64,000 nucleotides of DNA from Nocardia cyriacigeorgica GUH-2 (GCF_000284035.1 NC_016887.1:2356001-2420000), one strand, 5' to 3'; positions 31,906 to 48,225 are shown, numbered from the stretch's first letter. Translations and numbers: made by a program. The notes: generated by a model not told the origin, from the letters alone.

Positions 31906-33210
31906 ATGGTGAACCTGGCCGAGGCGGGCGAGACCGCGACCGTGGCACCGATCGTGTCGCTGTTCTGGATCGCCACCGCGGCTGTCGCGGCGCCGCTGCT
32001 CGCCCGGCTGCTGCGCGGCTACGTGCCGGACGTGGTGATCCTGCTGGTGTCCGGGGTGCTGCTCGGCCAGCACGCGCTCGGGCTCGCCGACACCGGGGGC
32101 GGGGTGGAACTGCTCAGCGAGCTCGGACTCGGCATGCTGTTCCTGCTGGCCGGCTACGAACTCGATCCGCAGCTGCTCGGCGGCAAGTCCGGGCGCACCG
32201 CCTGGTTCACCTGGCTCGCGTGCCTGCTGATGGCGATGTTGTTCGTGGCGCTGGTCGCCCGCGACGCGAAGTTCACCGCCGTCGCCGCCGTCGCGATCGC
32301 GATGACCTCGACCGCGCTCGGCACCCTGCTGCCCATCATCAAGGCGCGCGGCATCCTCGACACCGGCCTCGGCCGCGCGGTGCTGGCCCACGGCGCCGTC
32401 GGGGAACTCGGTCCGGTCGTCGCCATGTCGATTCTGCTGACCAGCCGCAACGTGGGCGCCGCGATCGTGGTGCTGCTGTTGTTCGCGGTCGCGGCCGGGC
32501 TGATCGGCCTGATGCACCAGCACATCCTGGACCGGGTGCCGGCGTTCGGGCGGTTGCTGACCGAGCTGTCGGCCGGTACCGCGCAACTGCCGGTGCGGGT
32601 GGTGTTCCTGCTGCTGTTGGTGTTGATGACGCTGGCCGAGGAGTTCGGGCTCGATGTGGTGCTCGGCGCCTTCGCCGCCGGCATCATCCTGCGCAAACTG
32701 ATCGGCGGTGAACGACCGGAGATCGGGTCCTCGCTCGAGACCATCGGTTACGGCGTGCTCATCCCGATCTTCTTCGTCGTCTCCGGAATGGGCATCGACG
32801 TCGCCGCCGTCGCCGCCGAACCCGTCACCTGGGCCCTGTTCGTGCTGTCGATCGCGGTGGCGCGCGGGGTGCCGGTGTGGTTCAGCGAGCGCTTCGTCCA
32901 GCACGGCGCCAACCTCGCCACACCCCGCGAGCGCGTACAGCTGGCCCTCTACGCCGCCACCGGCCTGCCGATCATCGTCGCCGTCACGCAGGTCGCCACG
33001 AGCACGGGCCTGATGGAGCAGCAATTGGCGTCCACCATGGTCGCCGCAGGCGCGACGACGGTGCTGGTGTTTCCGTTGCTGGCGCGGTGGGTGGGTACCC
33101 GCGGCGACGTTTCGCCAGATGTGACCGGGCACGACGAAGTGACCGGCGATGAGGTTTCCGGGCGGGGCGACGCGGCGGGTTCGGGCGAGGTGCCGGCGAG
33201 CGATGAGTGA
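31906..33210 (+). CDS. Cation:proton antiporter, CPA2/Kef type
   Basis: 434 residues with about 12 hydrophobic segments, ending in an acidic Gly/Asp-rich cytoplasmic tail (about 35 residues). The Na+/H+ exchanger core is visible: PDVVILLVSGVLLGQHALGL, LGLGMLFLLAGYELDP, TAVAAVAIAMTSTALGTLLPII, and FGLDVVLGAFAAGIILRKL. Exchanges K+ or Na+ for protons at the plasma membrane. There is no C-terminal TrkA-N (RCK) domain, so it differs from KefB/C. ATG 31906 has no ribosome site; CACCAT ends 6 nt before it, a near-match to the leaderless box. Confidence 0.9.
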   Translation: MVNLAEAGETATVAPIVSLFWIATAAVAAPLLARLLRGYVPDVVILLVSGVLLGQHALGLADTGGGVELLSELGLGMLFLLAGYELDPQLLGGKSGRTAWFTWLACLLMAMLFVALVARDAKFTAVAAVAIAMTSTALGTLLPIIKARGILDTGLGRAVLAHGAVGELGPVVAMSILLTSRNVGAAIVVLLLFAVAAGLIGLMHQHILDRVPAFGRLLTELSAGTAQLPVRVVFLLLLVLMTLAEEFGLDVVLGAFAAGIILRKLIGGERPEIGSSLETIGYGVLIPIFFVVSGMGIDVAAVAAEPVTWALFVLSIAVARGVPVWFSERFVQHGANLATPRERVQLALYAATGLPIIVAVTQVATSTGLMEQQLASTMVAAGATTVLVFPLLARWVGTRGDVSPDVTGHDEVTGDEVSGRGDAAGSGEVPASDE

Positions 33211-33335
33211 CCAAGCGTGACGAGTGCCCCGGCGCGACGCATTGACCGAATGCAGCGAAGCGGCCGACCGCGACTCGACCGGCTGGCGCGGGGGCCCGGG
33301 GCGAGCGGCTACGGCGGCTTCAGGACAACCCCCGT

Positions 33336-33536
33336 CTACTCCCCGCGATCACCCCGCTGACGATGCCCTGCCACCCGCGCGACGAATCCCGCGAGATTCC
33401 GCGTGCGCGATTCCACTCGCCGCTGGAGTTCGGCCAAGTCGGCGTCGGAGGCTTGGGTGAGGTCGAGCGCGAGCAGGCCGTCGGTGGCCCTGTCCAGGGC
33501 TTTCAACCGATCGGCGAACACTCGATTCGAACGCAT
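33336..33536 (-). CDS. 66-residue protein resembling the N-terminus of DUF222/13E12 proteins
   Basis: 66 residues, helical: begins MRSNRVFADRLKALDRATDG and contains LALDLTQASDADLAELQRRVESRTRNL. This resembles the first helices of DUF222 proteins of the mycobacterial 13E12 family, in which an HNH nuclease domain normally follows; here the protein stops at once. TAGGCT (minus strand, 33543-33548) ends 6 nt before the ATG, a leaderless promoter, which argues that the short frame is expressed. Either a truncated relic or a free-standing small protein. The 125 bases after it hold no further recognisable piece. Confidence 0.5.
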   Translation of the reverse strand: MRSNRVFADRLKALDRATDGLLALDLTQASDADLAELQRRVESRTRNLAGFVARVAGHRQRGDRGE

Positions 33537-33593
33537 GTTCTAAGCCTAGCGCATCCGCGGCTACTATGGAGCGGGGAAATTCCTGGGCCACCC

Positions 33594-35897
<2,304 letters not shown>

Positions 35898-35901
<4 letters not shown>

Positions 35902-36820
35902 CCGGCGACATCCTGCACAGCCTCTCGGCGCTGGACAAGGCCCACGTCCTCGCCGGCGCGCTGCCGTGGTTGCAAAAGTTCCACGACAAGATCGTGGTGG
36001 TGAAGTACGGCGGCAACGCCATGATCGACGACCGGCTCAAGCGCGATTTCGCCGCCGACATGGCGTTCCTGCGCACCGTCGGCGTGCACCCGGTGGTGGT
36101 GCACGGCGGCGGCCCGCAGATCAACGCCATGCTGAAGCGGCTCGGGCTCACCGGTGAGTTCCGCGGCGGGTTCCGCGTCACCACACCGGAGATCATGGAT
36201 GTGGTGCGGATGGTGCTGTTCGGCCAGGTCGGGCGCGAGCTGGTCGGGCTGATCAACGCGCACGGCCCGTACGCGGTCGGCATCTCCGGTGAAGACGCGC
36301 ACTTGTTCACCGCCACCCGCCGCACCGTCGACGTCGACGGCGAGGCCACCGATATCGGCCTGGTCGGCGACGTCACCGAGGTGAACCCCGCCGCCGTGCT
36401 CGACCTCATCGGCGCGGGCCGCATCCCGGTCGTATCCACCATCGCCCCCGACGCCGACGGCATCGTGCACAACATCAACGCCGACACCGCCGCGGCCGCA
36501 CTGGCCGAAGGCATCGGCGCGGAGAAACTGGTGGTCCTCACCGATGTCGAGGGCCTCTACACCGACTGGCCCGACCGCTCGTCGCTGACCTCGGCGATCG
36601 ACGCCGACGCGCTGGCGGAGTTGCTCCCGCGCCTGGATGCGGGCATGGTGCCCAAGATGGAAGCCTGCCTGCGCGCGGTCCGCGGCGGGGTGCCGAGCGC
36701 GCACGTCATCGACGGGCGCGTCCCGCATTCGGTGCTGCTGGAACTGTTCACCGGAGAGGGCATCGGGACCATGGTCACTCCCGCGGCGCCCGGGCAGACG
36801 AACGAAAACGGAGCCGGAGC

Positions 36821-36824
<4 letters not shown>
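35898..36824 (+). CDS. argB: N-acetylglutamate kinase
   Basis: Second step of the pathway: phosphorylation of N-acetylglutamate, the usual arginine feedback point. 308 residues. Amino-acid-kinase motifs: VVKYGGNAM (Lys), [12 protein letters not shown], and [12 protein letters not shown]. The N-terminal helix before the kinase core ([20 protein letters not shown]) is of the type used for hexamer formation and arginine inhibition. ATG overlaps the argJ stop (ATGA). Confidence 0.97.
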
Positions 36825-39521
<2,697 letters not shown>

Positions 39522-39743
39522 GCACCGGCGGCCTTACCTATTCCGCAGTGCGGTGCACCGGCCGACAGGGCAGCGGCACGACACGATGACACTGCCGGCT
39601 GCCGAGATCCGGCGTGAGTATCACCGCCATCACGGTGCCGCATCAGTGGTGTGACGGCGTCGTCGCAACTCCACCGAGGGCAGAGGCCGAGACCTAGGGT
39701 CGGGACTGGCCGAGATCGTCCTGCGAGAAGGAGGCGTCGCGTT

Positions 39744-40064
39744 ATGCCGAAGTACTTGTGGCGGGTCAGCTACACCCAGGATGGGGCGTCGGGGTTGCTT
39801 GCGCAGGGCGGGAGTGTGCGGCGGGCGGCGATCACCGAGATGGTCGAGAGCGTGGGCGGGCACGTGGAGGCCTGTTATTTCGCGTTCGGCGAGGACGATC
39901 TGTTCGTGATCGGGGATGCGCCGGATGAAGTGTCGGCGGCCGCGCTCGCGATCCGGACCGCTGCGTCCGGGGCGGCGATATCGCATACGGTGCCGCTGCT
40001 GACGCCCGAGCAGGTGGATCAAGCCGTGGCGCGAGACGTCACCTATACGCCGCCGACTACGTAA
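39744..40064 (+). CDS. GYD-domain protein
   Basis: 106 residues beginning MPKYLWRVSYTQDG. The pattern YTQDGASGLLAQGGSVRRAAITEMVESVGGHVEACYFAFGEDDLFVI (in parts) matches the GYD family, small dimeric ferredoxin-like-fold proteins of unknown function. ATG behind AGAAGGAGG, a very strong ribosome site (spacing about 8). A single gene between argR and DedA. Confidence 0.85.
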   Translation: MPKYLWRVSYTQDGASGLLAQGGSVRRAAITEMVESVGGHVEACYFAFGEDDLFVIGDAPDEVSAAALAIRTAASGAAISHTVPLLTPEQVDQAVARDVTYTPPTT

Positions 40065-40157
40065 CTGCCAGGGGTGCGGTAATCCGCACCCCGAACCCGC
40101 CGAAACCGGCGGAAAACCGCAGTGACCTGCGTGTTCGTCGTTCATAACGTTGCGGGT

Positions 40158-40808
40158 ATGAACTTCGTACACGCCATGACACAGACCGAGACCGGTGATC
40201 TGGACGGGCTCGCGGGGGCCGCGGTGCGGCTGATGGAGCAGTTGGGTGCGCCGGGGGCGGGGCTCGCGGTGGCGGCCGAGAATCTGTTTCCGCCGATTCC
40301 GAGTGAGGTGATCCTGCCGCTGGCGGGGTTCTCGGCCTCGCGCGGTGAGATCTCGCTCGTGGGGGCGATTGTGTGGACCACGATCGGGTCGGTGTTCGGC
40401 GCGCTGCTGCTGTATCTGATCGGGCAGGCCTTCGGGCGCAGGCGGATGTATGCGCTGTTCGACCGGCTGCCCTTGGTGAACACCGCCGACCTCGCGCGCA
40501 GCGAGGACTGGTTCGCCCGGCACGGCACCAAGGCGGTATTCCTCGGGCGGATGGTGCCGCTGGTGCGCAGCCTGGTGTCGGTGCCCGCGGGCCTGGAGGC
40601 GATGCCGGTGGGACGTTTCCTGGTATTGACCGCCGCCGGAAGCGCGCTGTGGAATTCGACGTTCGTGCTCGCCGGTTATGCGCTGGGAGAGAACTGGACT
40701 CGCATCGAACCGTACGCGGACTTCTTGCAGAAGCTGGTGATCGTCGCCGTGGTCGCGGCCGCTGGGCTGTTCGTGCTGCGTCGCGTGCGGTCCGTGCGTG
40801 CCCGTTAG
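40158..40808 (+). CDS. DedA/SNARE-associated family membrane protein
   Basis: 216 residues. Conserved DedA features: ENLFPPIPSEVILPLAGFSASRG (the E-x-x-x-P-x-P-x-E motif), GRRRMYALFDRL, ARHGTKAVFLGRMVPLVRSLVSVPAGLEAM (F-x-G-R-x-x-P-x-x-R motif), plus about four transmembrane segments. DedA proteins support proton-motive-force homeostasis and recycle undecaprenyl phosphate or other lipids. TAACGT ends 7 nt before the ATG, so leaderless. Next gene 9 bases downstream. Confidence 0.92.
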   Translation: MNFVHAMTQTETGDLDGLAGAAVRLMEQLGAPGAGLAVAAENLFPPIPSEVILPLAGFSASRGEISLVGAIVWTTIGSVFGALLLYLIGQAFGRRRMYALFDRLPLVNTADLARSEDWFARHGTKAVFLGRMVPLVRSLVSVPAGLEAMPVGRFLVLTAAGSALWNSTFVLAGYALGENWTRIEPYADFLQKLVIVAVVAAAGLFVLRRVRSVRAR

Positions 40809-40817
40809 GGTCGGATC

Positions 40818-41909
40818 GTGATCGCGCACCTTCGGCACTCGTTGCAGAGTTCGGGCCGTGCCGTGGCGGGCGTGGTCGTCGGTGCGGTGGCCGCCCTCGC
40901 GGGCGTCGCGGTGCTGGCGGGCGGTGGACGGGAAGCGTTGCGTGCGGCGGCGCGGCGTGATCGCGGACGGTTGCTGCGCTGGTACGGCGCCGATATCGTC
41001 CGCGATCTGCCGGACCGCGACCCGTCGGGGTACCTGCTGGTGCGCCTGGCCTACGGTCCGCTGTCCGGTCTCGCCGTCGCGGCGGTGCTGATTGCGAGCA
41101 CCGGGTACGCCGGGTGGGGGCTCGTCCTGCTGATTCGCGGCAGCATCCCGGCCGCCGACGGTCTCGCCGCGCTCGTCGTCGCCGCGATCGCGTTCTACCT
41201 CGCGATTCGCCTGGCGATGATCACCGGCCAGTGGGATATCCGGCTGGCCCTGCGCACCCTCGGCAGCGATCCGGCCCAGTACCGGCTGCACGAGCTGCAA
41301 CGCACCCGCGCGGACGTCGTCACCGCGATCGATGACGAGCGGCGTCGCATCGAGCGCGCCCTGCACGATGGCATCCAACAGCGTGTCGTCGCGCTCGCCC
41401 TGGAGATCGGCCGGGCCCGGCGCACCGCTGAACGCGCGGACGAGCGGCTGGCGAACCAACTCGACCGCGCCGTCGAGCAGGCACAGACCCTGCTGACCGA
41501 GCTACGTGAGGTGGCCTGGCGCATCTACCCGGCGGTGCTCGACGAGCACGGTCTCGTCGCGGCCTTGGAAGGGCTGTCCGCGCACACCTTCCTGCCGGTC
41601 GATCTCGACCTGCATCTCGAGAATGACCCGCCGCACGATGTTGCCGCAGCGGTGTATTACGTTGCCGCCGAAGCTGTCACGAACGCCACCAAACATTCCG
41701 GGGCCGACCGCGTCACGGTGCGGGTGGCCGCCGACGCGCACGCCGTCACCATCACCGCCACCGATGACGGCTGCGGCGGAGCCGAGCCATCGGGATCGGG
41801 TCTGACCGGTCTGCGCCGCCGGGTCGCGGCGCTCGACGGCACCCTGTCGGTCCAGAGCCCGCCGGGCGGGCCGACCGTTGTGGAAGCGAGGATTCCGTGC
41901 GCATCGTGA
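40818..41909 (+). CDS. Sensor histidine kinase (HisKA_3 type)
   Basis: 363 residues. Three hydrophobic segments in the first 145 residues with little extracellular sequence, so a membrane-intrinsic sensor. Dimerisation/phosphoacceptor helix DERRRIERALHDGIQQRVVALALEIG (His in ALHDG), HATPase_c with EAVTNATKHSGA (N box) and DDGCGG / GSGLTGLRRRVAALDG (G boxes). Partner of the following response regulator, which it overlaps by 13 bases. GTG start with TAGGGT ending 6 nt before it, no ribosome site: leaderless promoter inside the last bases of dedA. Confidence 0.93.
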   Translation: MIAHLRHSLQSSGRAVAGVVVGAVAALAGVAVLAGGGREALRAAARRDRGRLLRWYGADIVRDLPDRDPSGYLLVRLAYGPLSGLAVAAVLIASTGYAGWGLVLLIRGSIPAADGLAALVVAAIAFYLAIRLAMITGQWDIRLALRTLGSDPAQYRLHELQRTRADVVTAIDDERRRIERALHDGIQQRVVALALEIGRARRTAERADERLANQLDRAVEQAQTLLTELREVAWRIYPAVLDEHGLVAALEGLSAHTFLPVDLDLHLENDPPHDVAAAVYYVAAEAVTNATKHSGADRVTVRVAADAHAVTITATDDGCGGAEPSGSGLTGLRRRVAALDGTLSVQSPPGGPTVVEARIPCAS

Positions 41910-42568
41910 TCGCCGAGGACTCGACCCTGCTGCGCGAGGGCCTGTCCCGACTGCTGGCCGACGAGGGGCACGAGGTGGTGGCCGCCGTCGGCAACGCGGT
42001 CGAACTCCAGCACGCCGTGGCCGCCGAACTGCCCGACCTCGTCCTGCTGGATGTGCGGATGCCACCGACCTTCTCCACCGAGGGCATCGACGCCGCCCGT
42101 CGCCTGAAGGACGAGCACCCGGATCTCGCCGTGCTCGTGCTCTCGCAATATGTGGAACATCGCAACGCCACCAGCCTGCTCACCAGCGGGCTGGGCGGTA
42201 TCGGCTATCTGCTGAAGGACCGGGTGTCGGATGTCGACGCCTTCCTCACCGACCTCGAGCGGGTCGCGGCGGGCGGCACCGCGTTCGACCCCGAGGTGGT
42301 GCGGCAGCTGTTCACCAAGATGCGCCGCGCCGACCCGATCGCCGCCCTCACCGACCGCGAACGCGAGGTCCTCGAAGCGCTGGCGCAGGGGCTGACGAAC
42401 ACCGGCATCGCCGATCGTCTGCACATGTCGGTGAGTGCGGTGGAAAAGCACGTCAACGCGATCTTCGGGAAACTCGAGCTGCCCAAGGACACCGAGCGCA
42501 GCCGGCGAGTGGGCGCGGTGCTGTTGTACCTCGAGAGCATGGACTCGAGCCGGGTCGATCGCGGCTGA
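41897..42568 (+). CDS. NarL/LuxR-type response regulator
   Basis: 223 residues. Receiver domain with acidic pair VIAEDS, phospho-acceptor Asp in LVLLDVRMPP and Lys in YLLKDRV; C-terminal LuxR helix-turn-helix LTDREREVLEALAQGLTNTGIADRLHMSVSAVEKHVNAIFGKL. GTG start within the kinase gene implies translational coupling. Targets unknown; the following serine hydrolase gene has its own promoter box, but is a possible target. Confidence 0.95.
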   Translation: MRIVIAEDSTLLREGLSRLLADEGHEVVAAVGNAVELQHAVAAELPDLVLLDVRMPPTFSTEGIDAARRLKDEHPDLAVLVLSQYVEHRNATSLLTSGLGGIGYLLKDRVSDVDAFLTDLERVAAGGTAFDPEVVRQLFTKMRRADPIAALTDREREVLEALAQGLTNTGIADRLHMSVSAVEKHVNAIFGKLELPKDTERSRRVGAVLLYLESMDSSRVDRG

Positions 42569-42665
42569 CGACGTGAGTAGCCGGCCCGGACCCTGCGGAA
42601 AACCGCATCCGATCCGGCGGCCGACCGCAGCGCGCAGCACGGCATGCGTTCCTAGCGTTTCCGGT

Positions 42666-43748
42666 GTGAACACAGTGATTCGACCAGCCCGATGGCTCGC
42701 CGTCGCGGCGCTTGTGATGACCTCGGCAATGCTGACGACCGGCGCGGCCTCCGCCCACGATCAGACGCTGGACATACTCGTCAATGCACCCACCGAGGCC
42801 TCGGCCACCATCCTCACCGTCGACGACACCACCCGGACCGCCGGCGCCCGCACACCCGGCACCTCCGACCCCGTCACCGGATCCGAGCATTTCCGCATCG
42901 GCAGCATCACCAAGACCTTCGTCGCCACCGTCGTCCTGCAACTGGTCGACGAACACCGCGTCGAGCTGGACGCTCCGATCGAGAAATACCTGCCGGGCGT
43001 CGTCCGGGACGGCGACCGGATCACCGTCCGCCAGATCCTCCAGCACACCAGCGGCATCCCCGACTACATGAAGACGCCCGGCTGGTCGACCAACCGCTGG
43101 CGCGGTGACGACCGGTTCCGTGACTACCGCCCGCGCCAACTCCTCGAGCAGGCCTTCACCCGTCCGGCGGATTTCGCCCCTGGCGCGAAGTTCCGGTACT
43201 CCAACAGCAACTACATCGTCGCGGGCCTGCTGATCGAGGCGGTCACCGGCAACCCGTACGGCAGCGAGATCGAACGACGCATCCTGCGACCGCTGGACCT
43301 GAACGGCACTTCGCTGCCCGGCACGAACCCGCGTCTACCCGAACCGGCCCTGCGCGCCACCGCGGACGTCGAGGGCCGCACGGTGGAGGTCACCGAGCAG
43401 AACGAATCCCTCGACTGGGCCGCCGGCGAAATGATCTCCACTCAGACCGACCTGGCCACCTTCTTCGACGCCCTGCTCGGCGGCCGCCTGCTCTCGGCCG
43501 CAACCCTGGCCGAGATGCGCCGCACCGTCCCGATGGGGTCGGGGTTCCACTACGGCCTGGGCCTCGAACGATTCGATCTGCCCTGCGGCGGCCAGCTCTG
43601 GGGGCACGGCGGGCAGCTGCTCGGATACGTCACCTATGCCTACCGCCGCGACGACGGCCGCAGCTTCACCTTGCTCGAGGTGTCGGGCACGGACGACGGA
43701 TTCCTGCGGTTCGCCGCGATGGCGACCGCGGCCTACTGCCCACGGTGA
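42666..43748 (+). CDS. Secreted serine hydrolase of the beta-lactamase/DD-peptidase (AmpC-like) family
   Basis: 360 residues from GTG. Signal peptide of about 30 residues (RPARWLAVAALVMTSAMLTTGAASA, in parts) with cleavage after ASA. Class C-like active site: SITK (Ser-x-x-Lys), YSNSN (Tyr-x-Asn) and HGGQLLG (third box). Acts outside the membrane on peptidoglycan peptides, D-amino-acid peptides or esters. TAGCGT (42653-42658) ends 7 nt before the GTG: leaderless. Follows the two-component pair after about 100 bases. Confidence 0.9.
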   Translation: MNTVIRPARWLAVAALVMTSAMLTTGAASAHDQTLDILVNAPTEASATILTVDDTTRTAGARTPGTSDPVTGSEHFRIGSITKTFVATVVLQLVDEHRVELDAPIEKYLPGVVRDGDRITVRQILQHTSGIPDYMKTPGWSTNRWRGDDRFRDYRPRQLLEQAFTRPADFAPGAKFRYSNSNYIVAGLLIEAVTGNPYGSEIERRILRPLDLNGTSLPGTNPRLPEPALRATADVEGRTVEVTEQNESLDWAAGEMISTQTDLATFFDALLGGRLLSAATLAEMRRTVPMGSGFHYGLGLERFDLPCGGQLWGHGGQLLGYVTYAYRRDDGRSFTLLEVSGTDDGFLRFAAMATAAYCPR

Positions 43749-43752
43749 CAGA

Positions 43753-43777
43753 CGGGGACGGCGACCAGTCGTCCCCG
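43753..43777. terminator. Bidirectional hairpin terminator
   Basis: CGGGGACG (43753-43760) and CGTCCCCG (43770-43777), a perfect 8-bp stem with a 9-nt loop, between the convergent serine hydrolase and the 59-aa peptide gene. Confidence 0.65.
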
Positions 43778-43820
43778 GACTCACCGGGTGGCAACGGTCG
43801 GCGAAACAGCCTCGGCCGGA

Positions 43821-44000
43821 TCAGTAGTTGCGGCCCGGCGGATACTCGGAGAAGAACTGCTGCAGCAGCGGAGTCGCCACGTCGAGACCGTGTTTGGCCA
43901 GGCCGAGCGCCGCATTGCCGAGGTTGATGACGACGAAACCGATGACGTCGCGGTTCTGTTCGGCCAGGTCCCGCAGTGGTTCGATGATGTTGGTGAACAT
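43821..44000 (-). CDS. 59-residue peptide of unknown function
   Basis: Begins MFTNIIEPLRDLAEQNRD and ends FFSEYPPGRNY. Two helices: a charged N-terminal one and a hydrophobic middle (VIGFVVINLGNAALGLAKHGLDVATPLLQQF, quoted in parts) that could be amphipathic. No signal peptide or Cys. ATG 44000 has AAGGACC 6-7 nt upstream. Stop lies 44 bases before a shared terminator. No family recognised; it is similar in length to the corynebacterial PorH-type peptides, but I see no shared motif. The gene sits between the two-component/serine hydrolase block and argG. Confidence 0.55.
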   Translation of the reverse strand: MFTNIIEPLRDLAEQNRDVIGFVVINLGNAALGLAKHGLDVATPLLQQFFSEYPPGRNY

Positions 44001-44116
44001 GGTGTCGGTCCTTCGGCATCCGGTTCGGATGGGTACCGCCAGAGTCCCACACGCTGGATGCGCTGCCAAGGCTTGCGGCACAATCGCCGCAGGCAGCGGC
44101 CACCGCAACCCCGGTG

Positions 44117-44150
44117 GTGAATGAGATTGCATCGTCATGCATAATCATTT
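44117..44150 (+). promoter_or_regulatory. argG promoter with ArgR operator
   Basis: GTGAAT (44117-44122) and CATAAT (44140-44145), spacing 17, identical in layout to the argC promoter. Over 32 bases the two differ at only 3 positions. The operator half-sites ATGAGATTGCA and TGCATAATCAT are unchanged. Here transcription starts about 80 nt before the ATG, so argG has a leader and its own ribosome site. Confidence 0.88.
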
Positions 44151-44230
44151 CCAGGCGCGAGCCGAACCGGCGACCAGCATGCTGCCCAGGGCAGCCGCGC
44201 AGACCCACACAGACTTAGGAGCACCAGATC

Positions 44231-45433
<1,203 letters not shown>

Positions 45434-45447
45434 ACCCCTGACCGTGT

Positions 45448-45484
45448 GATGCCGGGCCGGCTGCCGACAGCGAGGCCCGGCATC
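45448..45484 (+). terminator. Intrinsic terminator after argG
   Basis: Perfect 11-bp stem GATGCCGGGCC (45448-45458) / GGCCCGGCATC (45474-45484); the 15-nt loop contains a small GCTG/CAGC stem. It starts 15 bases after the argG stop and separates argG from argH. Confidence 0.8.
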
Positions 45485-45531
45485 GCCGTGTCGGCCGCCG
45501 GGTCCGCACCGGATCCGGCCGATTACCGTAG

Positions 45532-47025
<1,494 letters not shown>

Positions 47026-47135
47026 GCCAGTTACCCGGTAAGACGGTTGGGTAGGTACTCACTCCGCCGATGGCCGTGCGGTCGAACCGCTTTCGTGGCT
47101 GGGGGAGGGGAGTGGCCGTTCGCTAGTCTGCGGCC

Positions 47136-47459
47136 ATGACCTTCCTGTTCCTGGCGCTGGCGATCGTGTCCGAGATCTCGGCGACTGTTTCGCTCAAACT
47201 GTCCGAGGGCTTCACCAAATTGGTCCCGTCGATCGTGGTCGTCGTCGGGTACGCCGCGGCTTTCGTTTTCCTGTCGCAGGCGTTGAAACGGGGGATGGCG
47301 GTCGGGGTGGCCTACGGGATCTGGTCGGCGGTGGGCGTGGCGGCGGTGGCGCTCATCGGGGCGTTGTTCCTGGACGAGCGGCTGACCCCGGTGCAGTTCG
47401 GTGGGATCGCGCTGGTGATCTTGGGTGTGGTGGCGCTGGAACTGGGTGGGGCGCACTGA
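47136..47459 (+). CDS. Small multidrug resistance (SMR) transporter
   Basis: 107 residues, four transmembrane helices. The essential Glu of TM1 is in LALAIVSEISATVSLKLSEGF, and the GMAVGVAYGIWSAVG segment of TM3 is present. Works as a dual-topology dimer exchanging cationic drugs or guanidinium-like compounds for protons. TAGTCT (47124-47129) ends 6 nt before the ATG, so the mRNA is probably leaderless. Close to Mmr/EmrE; substrate unknown. Confidence 0.93.
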   Translation: MTFLFLALAIVSEISATVSLKLSEGFTKLVPSIVVVVGYAAAFVFLSQALKRGMAVGVAYGIWSAVGVAAVALIGALFLDERLTPVQFGGIALVILGVVALELGGAH

Positions 47460-47664
47460 GATTCGGGCTCGGGGTGCGGGCGCCCGCGGTGCCGCGGGAT
47501 GAAAGCGAGCGGGATTCCGGCAGTGGTCTGCGGCGATCTGCCTTATCGGGAAACGGGTTGAGATCATTACCATACGTAGATATGCGCATCAGACTATGTC
47601 AGCACTCATAGAGTGTGCCGGGGCGGTGGCTCAGCGACGGTCTGAACGCAAGGACGGCCGGGAC

Positions 47665-48225
47665 TCAGCGCGACTCGGCGCCGGTCGCCACCTCGAGCAC
47701 CCCGCTCAACCACGGGCTGTACCGCTGCGGGTTCGCGGCCAGTGCGGTCCGCAATTCGCTCGGATCGACCCAGGCGTAATCGGCGACCTCGGCCGGGTGC
47801 GGGTGGGGAGTGGCGTCATCGAGGCGGCCGATGAGGACGTGATCCCATTCGTGCTCGACTCGGCCGGTGTCCGGGTCCTCGGCCTGGTACCGGAACACGC
47901 CGGCCTCACTGAGGGTGGCGCGCAGGCCCATTTCCTCGAGCATGCGCACATTGGCGGCGTCGATGACGGATTCACCCGGTGCCGGATGGCCGCAGCAGGT
48001 GTTCGCCCAGCGGCCGGGGAAGCGGGTCTTGATCTGGGCGCGCTGCTGGAGCAGCACGTGGCCGCGGCGATCGAACAGCAACACCGAGAACGCCCGGTGT
48101 AGCAAGCCGGGTGAACGATGGGCCTGGGCGACCTGACACGACCCCACCGCGCGTCCGGCATCGTCGACCAGCTCGACCTCCATGGTCTCGCGGTCGAGCA
48201 GCGGTTGGGTCAGGGTATCGGCCAC
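47665..48225 (-). CDS. idi: Isopentenyl-diphosphate delta-isomerase, type I
   Basis: Interconverts isopentenyl and dimethylallyl diphosphate for isoprenoid synthesis. 186 residues, Nudix fold. Catalytic Cys in NTCCGHPAPGE and catalytic Glu in VEHEWDHVL, plus AFSVLLFDRRGHVLLQQRA. GTG 48225 with TAAGCT (minus strand, 48232-48237) ending 6 nt before it. The 205 bases behind it, toward the SMR gene, include an unusually A/T-rich stretch (47560-47620) with no gene. Confidence 0.94.
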   Translation of the reverse strand: MADTLTQPLLDRETMEVELVDDAGRAVGSCQVAQAHRSPGLLHRAFSVLLFDRRGHVLLQQRAQIKTRFPGRWANTCCGHPAPGESVIDAANVRMLEEMGLRATLSEAGVFRYQAEDPDTGRVEHEWDHVLIGRLDDATPHPHPAEVADYAWVDPSELRTALAANPQRYSPWLSGVLEVATGAESR

